From assembly GCA_034667405.1 (NCBI GenBank), contig JAXDJX010000019.1, positions 62,001 through 126,000 on the forward strand: 64,000 bases of DNA, in the 5' to 3' direction. Under the pieces are notes generated by a model. That model did no database searches and had not been told where the DNA came from. It saw only the letters and a program-made list of their open reading frames with translations. Shown piece by piece: positions 59,469 through 64,000 of the stretch; the first letter of the stretch is position 1, and every line of letters begins with the position of its first letter. A program made the position numbers and the translations under genes. Source of the DNA: JANXVR01 sp034667405. Lineage in GTDB: Bacteria; Actinomycetota; UBA4738; HRBIN12.

Positions 59469-59474
59469 ATGCTA
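59469..59474 (-). promoter_or_regulatory. -10 element of rplS
   Basis: TAGCAT on the minus strand ends 14 nt before the ATG at 59454, implying a leader of roughly 8 nt. Confidence 0.4.
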
Positions 59475-59630
59475 CCAGCGCCGCCAGTTGCCCTCCGTTC
59501 ACCTCATCGCGAGGATGTTGCGAAGCAAGGGCGAAGTCGTGCGGTTGTGCATCCTGCCATTGAGCGTGTGGCGCGCCGGAAGCAAGATGCCGGCGTGGAA
59601 AGGATCCCCGATGAACGCTCCCGGCTACCG

Positions 59631-61097
59631 ATGCGACCGGACAAACCCACCAGGCGATGGTGGGACGGCACATCGTGGCGGGCGGCGGTCGTCGTTTCCC
59701 TCTTCGGGGTTGCGGCGGATCTCGTAGTCCGATGGCCCCTGGGACTCGGATTGGCCGGCGCGGTCCTGATAGGCGCCATCGTCTTCGTCCTGATCGCCAA
59801 ACCGGGAGTCGTTCCGGTCCTCTTCCTCGGCGCGGGCGTGGTGGTCGCCGGGTTCGTGGCGGTGCGGGCCAACTCGACCCTTCTGTTCCTCGATGTCGGC
59901 ACCGCGGTGATCCTGCTGACGCTGGGCGCAGGATCGGCGGCTGAGCGATCCTCGATGATTCCGGGCGTTCGTGCATACGCGCTCCGCGCCACCGACGTGC
60001 TGGGAGCGGCCCCACAGGGATGCGCGATGCTGGTTGGCCCTGCGGCGCGAGCGATCGCCACGAGGCGCGGCGGGATCCGGATCATGCCGAGGCTGGCGGT
60101 GGTCAGTCTTCCGATCGTCGCGGTGTTCGTCCTCTTGCTGGCATCAGCGGATGCGGTCTTCGCTCACTACCTCAGCGCACCGTTATCAGCGCTGCCTTCC
60201 TTCGCCGGCCTTTCTCGTCACGTCTTCGCTACCGGGTGTGGCGCCATCGTTCTGGCCACGCTTCTGGCGGGAGCCCGGACGACTCCGCGCCCGCAGCCGT
60301 TACCTCTCCAACCTAAGGAACGATTCCGTCGGGCAGATTGGGTGATCGTCCTATCCACGGTGGATCTGCTCTTTGCGGGATTCGTCGCGGTCCAGTTCGC
60401 CTATCTCTTCGGTGGGCCTTCGCGTGTCATCACGCAGCAGGGCCTCACGTTCGCACAGTACGCACGATCGGGCTTCGCTCAGTTGATCGTCGCCGTTCTC
60501 CTCACCGGGGCGTTGATCAGCGCCGTGTGGTTCGTCGGCGCGAAGAAGGAAGCCTTGCACGACCGAACGTTCGTGTTCCTTGCGGGCACCCTTCTCATCT
60601 TGTCGCTGGTCGTGCTCGCCTCATCGTTCCGGCGACTGACGGCGTACGAAACTGCCTTCGGGTGGACGTGGCCACGCCTCGAGGTTCATCTAACGATCAT
60701 CTTCCTCGCGGTGCTCCTGGCTTGTGCGTTGGTCGCGATCGCGCTCCGGCGCGGACGTTGGCTCCCTTCGGCAGCCATCGGCACCGGCGTGATCATGCTC
60801 GTCGGTTTGAACGTCATGAACCCGGATCGGTTCATTGCCGAACACAACATCGCGCGTTTCCACGCCACCGGGAACCTCGATATCGACGAACTCGCGCACA
60901 TGTCGCCGGACGCGACGCCGCTGATCCTTCAGGTGATGCCGACGTTGCGAGCGGCGGACCGAACCATCCTGGCCGCCACATTTGGCTGCGAGGCAACGGC
61001 ATCGGGGGTCCGATCGGGTTCCATCGCCTCCTGGAACTACGGACGGGCGGTGGCATCGGAGAGACTCCAGCTCGCCGGCTTCGGGGGATGCTCCTAA
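59631..61097 (+). CDS. DUF4173/DUF4153-like multi-pass membrane protein
   Basis: A protein of about 488 aa with some ten membrane helices. DUF4173-like segments are visible: VDLLFAGFVAVQFAYLFGG, TFAQYARSGFAQLIV, LTAYETAFGWTWPRLEVHL, and DRFIAEHNIARF before an extracytoplasmic C-terminal region with periodic DELAHMSPDA. The function of this family is unknown. I start at the ATG at 59631; upstream in-frame starts (to 59469) are possible. It is divergent from rplS and convergent with trmD, overlapping its stop. Confidence 0.85.
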   Translation: MRPDKPTRRWWDGTSWRAAVVVSLFGVAADLVVRWPLGLGLAGAVLIGAIVFVLIAKPGVVPVLFLGAGVVVAGFVAVRANSTLLFLDVGTAVILLTLGAGSAAERSSMIPGVRAYALRATDVLGAAPQGCAMLVGPAARAIATRRGGIRIMPRLAVVSLPIVAVFVLLLASADAVFAHYLSAPLSALPSFAGLSRHVFATGCGAIVLATLLAGARTTPRPQPLPLQPKERFRRADWVIVLSTVDLLFAGFVAVQFAYLFGGPSRVITQQGLTFAQYARSGFAQLIVAVLLTGALISAVWFVGAKKEALHDRTFVFLAGTLLILSLVVLASSFRRLTAYETAFGWTWPRLEVHLTIIFLAVLLACALVAIALRRGRWLPSAAIGTGVIMLVGLNVMNPDRFIAEHNIARFHATGNLDIDELAHMSPDATPLILQVMPTLRAADRTILAATFGCEATASGVRSGSIASWNYGRAVASERLQLAGFGGCS

Positions 61098-61762
61098 CTC
61101 AGGAGATCGGGCCTGTTCCGGCGGGTCTTCTCCTCAGCGGCCTCCCGGCGCCACCGTTCGATGCGAGCATGATCGCCTGAAACGAGCACCTCGGGAACTT
61201 CCATGCCCCGGAAGTCGCGCGGTCGCGTGTAGTGAGGATGATCGAGGATGCCGTGTTCGAAGGAGTCCTGCTCGTGCGACTCCTCCTTTCCGATGACACC
61301 GGGGAGCAGCCGCGTGACTGCCTCCAGCACAACGAGGGCCGGCAGTTCACCGCCCGAAAGCACGTAGTCGCCGATCGAGAGCTCCTCGGCGGGGAGTCCT
61401 TCTACGACGCGTTCGTCGATACCCTCGTAGCGACCGCACAGCAACGTGAGGTGTGGTTCCGCGGCGAGCTCGTTCACCAGGCTCCGGTCCAGGCGCCTGC
61501 CGGCCGGCGAGAGCAACAGCACTCGGCCGCGCTCTGGATCCAAGGATCCGACGGCGGCGAAGACCGGTTCCGGCTTCATCACCATCCCCGGACCACCACC
61601 GAACGACTCGTCGTCCACGCTGTGGTGTTTGTCGGTGGCCCACTCACGGAGATCGTGGACCCGAACATCGACCAGGCCGTCCGTGATCGCTTTGCCAAGG
61701 AGGCTCTCACCCAAGGGTCCGGCGATGATCCCCGGGAAGATCGTGAAGATGTCGACACGCAC
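61094..61762 (-). CDS. trmD: tRNA (guanine(37)-N1)-methyltransferase
   Basis: A 222-aa SPOUT methyltransferase. VDIFTIFPGII opens the protein; GGGPGMVMKPEPVF, LLCGRYEGIDERVVE and the trefoil-knot SAM site LSIGDYVLSGGELPALVVLEAV are diagnostic. The GTG start at 61762 is supported by TAGCCT 7 nt upstream in the 22-bp gap after rimM. Confidence 0.96.
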   Translation of the reverse strand: MRVDIFTIFPGIIAGPLGESLLGKAITDGLVDVRVHDLREWATDKHHSVDDESFGGGPGMVMKPEPVFAAVGSLDPERGRVLLLSPAGRRLDRSLVNELAAEPHLTLLCGRYEGIDERVVEGLPAEELSIGDYVLSGGELPALVVLEAVTRLLPGVIGKEESHEQDSFEHGILDHPHYTRPRDFRGMEVPEVLVSGDHARIERWRREAAEEKTRRNRPDLLS

Positions 61763-61769
61763 GGACGCG

Positions 61770-61775
61770 AGGCTA
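61770..61775 (-). promoter_or_regulatory. -10 element of trmD, leaderless layout
   Basis: TAGCCT on the minus strand ends 7 nt before the GTG at 61762. Confidence 0.45.
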
Positions 61776-61784
61776 GCAGCAGCC

Positions 61785-62306
61785 TCAGTTCGACGAGTCG
61801 GGCGCATCCGGAGCAGTCAGACCCGGGATGTCTCGAACCAGCACCTGCCGGCTGTCGAGGTCGACCTTCAGGAGGACGTCCGCGAGCGCCGGGATCAACG
61901 TTTCCGTGCCGGCATCGTCTACGGCGACCCAGAGGTCGTTCGCGGGATTCGGGATGACGTCGGTGATGTGGCCGAGCGCCCGGCCCGCGTCGGTCACGAC
62001 GTCGCAGCCTTCGAGTTGATGTGGCCAATACTCGCCTTCCGGAAGCTGCGGGAGCTGGTCGGGCCGCACCGTGAGTTCGCCTCTGAGTTCGTCGGCGGTG
62101 GTTCGGTCCGTGACTCCTCGGAACGAGACCAGGAGGCGTGCTCCGTGTGGTCGTGAGGCCGTGATCTCCAGCTCGCGGATGCCCAGGAACACGATGTTGC
62201 CCGGCGACCAGCGGTCGGGATTGTCGGAACGGTTGACCACCACGACCTCACCCTTGAGGCCGTGCGCCTTGGTGATAGCGCCGACGACGATTGCCGGCTC
62301 GTCCAC
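61785..62306 (-). CDS. rimM: Ribosome maturation factor RimM
   Basis: A 173-aa 16S-processing factor. AIVVGAITKAHGLKGEVVVVNRSDNPDRW is the N-terminal RimM domain, and EYWPHQLEGCDVVTDAGRALGHITDVIPNPANDLWVAV the PRC-barrel. Conserved order rpsP-khpA-rimM-trmD. Confidence 0.94.
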   Translation of the reverse strand: MDEPAIVVGAITKAHGLKGEVVVVNRSDNPDRWSPGNIVFLGIRELEITASRPHGARLLVSFRGVTDRTTADELRGELTVRPDQLPQLPEGEYWPHQLEGCDVVTDAGRALGHITDVIPNPANDLWVAVDDAGTETLIPALADVLLKVDLDSRQVLVRDIPGLTAPDAPDSSN

Positions 62307-62315
62307 GGAGCGGCC

Positions 62316-62546
62316 TCAGTCGACGAAATCGACGATGGCGCCGGCATCATGGCGAGCGGCCGCTGCGCGAACGACGGTCCTGATGGCCTTGGCGGTCCGG
62401 CCGCCTTTGCCGATCACCTTGCCCATGTCGCCCTCGCCGACCTGAACCGTGAAGCGAGGGCCTCTGTCGTCGACGGATTCGGTCACGACAACGGCGTCCG
62501 GGTCATCGACGAGTTCTTGCGCCAGGAACTCGACAAGGTCTTTCAC
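62316..62546 (-). CDS. khpA: KH domain RNA-binding protein KhpA
   Basis: A 76-aa single KH domain. EFLAQELVDDPDAVVV opens it and the GxxG loop is in DMGKVIGKGGRTAKAIRTVVRA. KhpA pairs with KhpB to bind RNA and affect cell size in Gram-positives. Its ATG overlaps the rpsP stop by 4 bp. Confidence 0.93.
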   Translation of the reverse strand: MKDLVEFLAQELVDDPDAVVVTESVDDRGPRFTVQVGEGDMGKVIGKGGRTAKAIRTVVRAAAARHDAGAIVDFVD

Positions 62547-63037
62547 GCTTCGGTGTTCTCCTCAGCTGCGGGCGCCGTCTCCGCGGCCTCTTCGACCGGG
62601 GCTTCGACCTCTGCGGCCGGGGCCTCGGGCTCCGCGGTCTCGACGACCGGCTCGGGCTCAGGAGCGGGCTTCGCGGCTTCTGCCTTGGCTTCGGCGGCTT
62701 TGGCGGCGGCCTTCTTCGAGAGCTTCGGTGTGTCGTCGGCGGCCGCGCGTTGCTTCACGAGCTTCGCGGCTTCGGGACGCTCGGCAACGAACTTGTCCCA
62801 GATCCCGATCTTGACCATCAGGTTGCGCACCTGGTCCGAAGGCTGAGCACCGACCAGGAGCCAGTGCAGCGCACGCGCTTCGTCGATCTCGATCAGGGAA
62901 GGGTCCTCGAGCGGGTGGTACTTGCCGATGTTCTCGATGAACCGACCGTCGCGGGGGCTCCGCTGATCGGCCACGACGACGCGGTAGAAGGGCCGCTTGT
63001 TCGCGCCCATCCGCCGGAGCCGGATCCTCGTTGCCAT
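62543..63037 (-). CDS. rpsP: 30S ribosomal protein S16 with long C-terminal extension
   Basis: A 164-aa protein, about twice the usual length. The S16 core (1-85) has IRLRRMGANKRPFYRVVVADQRSPRDGRFIENIGKYHPLEDPS. After residue 90 comes an Ala/Lys then Ala/Glu/Pro tail (AAAKAAEAKAEAAKPAPEPEPVV). Similar but shorter tails occur in other actinobacterial S16 proteins. It begins 38 bp downstream of ffh. Confidence 0.96.
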   Translation of the reverse strand: MATRIRLRRMGANKRPFYRVVVADQRSPRDGRFIENIGKYHPLEDPSLIEIDEARALHWLLVGAQPSDQVRNLMVKIGIWDKFVAERPEAAKLVKQRAAADDTPKLSKKAAAKAAEAKAEAAKPAPEPEPVVETAEPEAPAAEVEAPVEEAAETAPAAEENTEA

Positions 63038-63075
63038 GCCTTCGTCCTTTGCTATCGGTGCTGCCTACGTCTGGT

Positions 63076-64000
63076 CTATCGTTGCGGTCCCGAAGGCATC
63101 TTCATCATGCCGGGGATGCGCTTGCCGCCCATCATCGTCCGCATCATCTTCCGCGCGCCATCGAAATCCTTCAGGAGCCCGTTGACGTCGGCGGTCGTGG
63201 TTCCGGACCCGTTGGCGATCCGAAGGCGGCGCGACCCGGAGATGATACCGGGATTCCCGCGTTCCTCCCTGGTCATGGACAGGATGATGGCTTCGGCGCG
63301 ATTCAACTCGCCGTCGTCGATGGCCCCCGCGAGGTCCTTCATCGCGTTCTTCCCACCGGGAACGCCGGGGAGCATCTTGAGCAGATCTCCGATCGGTCCC
63401 ATCTTGCGCATCTCGCGAAGCTGACCGAGGAAGTCTTCCAGCGTGAACTGGTTCTTCATCATCTTCTCGGCCGCGGCACGAGCGGAGTCCTGATCCATGG
63501 TCTCCTGCGCCTTCTCGACCAGGGTCACCACGTCGCCCATGCCCAGGATCCGGCCCGCCATCCGATCGGGGTAGAAGGGCTCCAGGTCTTCGGGCTTCTC
63601 CCCCATCCCTACGAAATAGACCGGTCTTCCGGTGACCGCCGTGATGGAGAGCGCCGCCCCGCCTCGTGCGTCCCCGTCGAGCTTGGTCAGGATGAAGCCG
63701 GTGGTGTCCACCTCCCGCATGAACTCTCGGGCCTGCACCACGGCGTCCTGACCCGTCATCGAGTCGCACGCCATCAGGACGTGATGCGGCTTGGTGGCCT
63801 CCTTGATCTTCCTCGCCTGTTTCATCATCTCCGCGTCGACGTGCAGGCGGCCGGCGGTGTCGATGATGACCACGTCCGCGTTCTGCCGTTCCGCCTCTTT
63901 CACCGCGTTCTTCGCAACCTTGACAGGGTCTCTCCCGTCCGATACGACGGGGACGCCGATCTCTCTCCCCAAGGTCCGCAGCTGCTCGATGGCAGCGGGT
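63076..64000 (-). CDS. ffh: Signal recognition particle protein Ffh, C-terminal part (cut by window edge)
   Basis: About 308 codons are in the window; the N-terminus is beyond 64000. The GTPase part has VVIIDTAGRLHVDAEMM, DSMTGQDAV, TTGFILTKLDGDARGGAALS and PVYFVGMGEKPEDLEPF. The M domain has FTLEDFLGQLREMRKMGPIGDLLKMLPG and the SRP RNA-binding SRRLRIANGSGTTTADVNGLLKDF. It targets membrane and secreted proteins co-translationally. Confidence 0.96.
   Translation of the reverse strand, partial: PAAIEQLRTLGREIGVPVVSDGRDPVKVAKNAVKEAERQNADVVIIDTAGRLHVDAEMMKQARKIKEATKPHHVLMACDSMTGQDAVVQAREFMREVDTTGFILTKLDGDARGGAALSITAVTGRPVYFVGMGEKPEDLEPFYPDRMAGRILGMGDVVTLVEKAQETMDQDSARAAAEKMMKNQFTLEDFLGQLREMRKMGPIGDLLKMLPGVPGGKNAMKDLAGAIDDGELNRAEAIILSMTREERGNPGIISGSRRLRIANGSGTTTADVNGLLKDFDGARKMMRTMMGGKRIPGMMKMPSGPQR

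Overview
The window is a gene-dense, GC-rich bacterial chromosome segment, with most genes on the minus strand and many 1-4 bp stop/start overlaps. Gene content and order point to the Actinomycetota: a DUF2469 gene beside rnhB-lepB-rplS, a WhiG/FliA-type sigma factor, the pnp-rpsO-ribF-truB-nrnA-rbfA-infB-ylxR-nusA-rimP-proS block, an Eis-type acetyltransferase, a MshB/Mca-type deacetylase and a DUF4173 membrane protein. I see no rRNA, tRNA or CRISPR array. The exact lineage cannot be read from this window; an uncultured, deep-branching actinobacterium is my inference.

Layout. 1-4.75 kb: rny (partial), recX, recA, thpR (frameshifted), cinA and a RodZ-like gene, with a LexA-type box just upstream of recA. 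4.8-15.5 kb: ppa, a GNAT, ftsK-rnj-dapA, a PduO-type adenosyltransferase, a lipoprotein, a histidine phosphatase, an Eis-like protein, a PIG-L deacetylase and dapB. 15.5-29.2 kb: an M16 peptidase, then the translation and RNA-processing block from pnp to proS. 29.2-31.5 kb: trpE-trpG behind a trp leader peptide and attenuator. 31.5-43.3 kb: a secreted protein, ispG, YjbQ, a two-component pair, rseP-dxr-cdsA and frr-pyrH-tsf-rpsB. 43.3-49.7 kb: envelope proteins, sigma factor, xerC and dprA (frameshifted). 49.6-55.2 kb: comM, split by a 4,024-bp integrated element. 55.3-64 kb: a PLP decarboxylase, then yraN-DUF2469-rnhB-lepB-rplS, DUF4173, trmD-rimM-khpA-rpsP and ffh (partial).

The most unusual object is the element inside comM. 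It carries a large serine recombinase at its left edge, an HUH rolling-circle Rep, a small Xis-like ORF, an HTH-like protein, a divergent intergenic hairpin (possible origin) and a two-gene cargo of a membrane coiled-coil protein and a small acidic protein of unknown function. Joining the host flanks at a shared TC dinucleotide restores the comM frame across the junction. The rebuilt attP has 7-bp inverted arms exactly 15 nt on each side of that TC.

Two further themes run through the window. Most genes that begin a transcription unit have a TANNNT hexamer 6-9 nt before the start codon and no clear Shine-Dalgarno sequence, which is the layout of leaderless transcription; the integrase of the element follows the same rule. 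Several ribosomal and envelope-linked proteins (S2, L19, S16, CdsA) carry long acidic disordered extensions. Three genes (thpR, dprA, comM) need a 1-2 nt correction to read through; dprA and comM are both transformation genes, so either the locus is decaying or the assembly has small indels.
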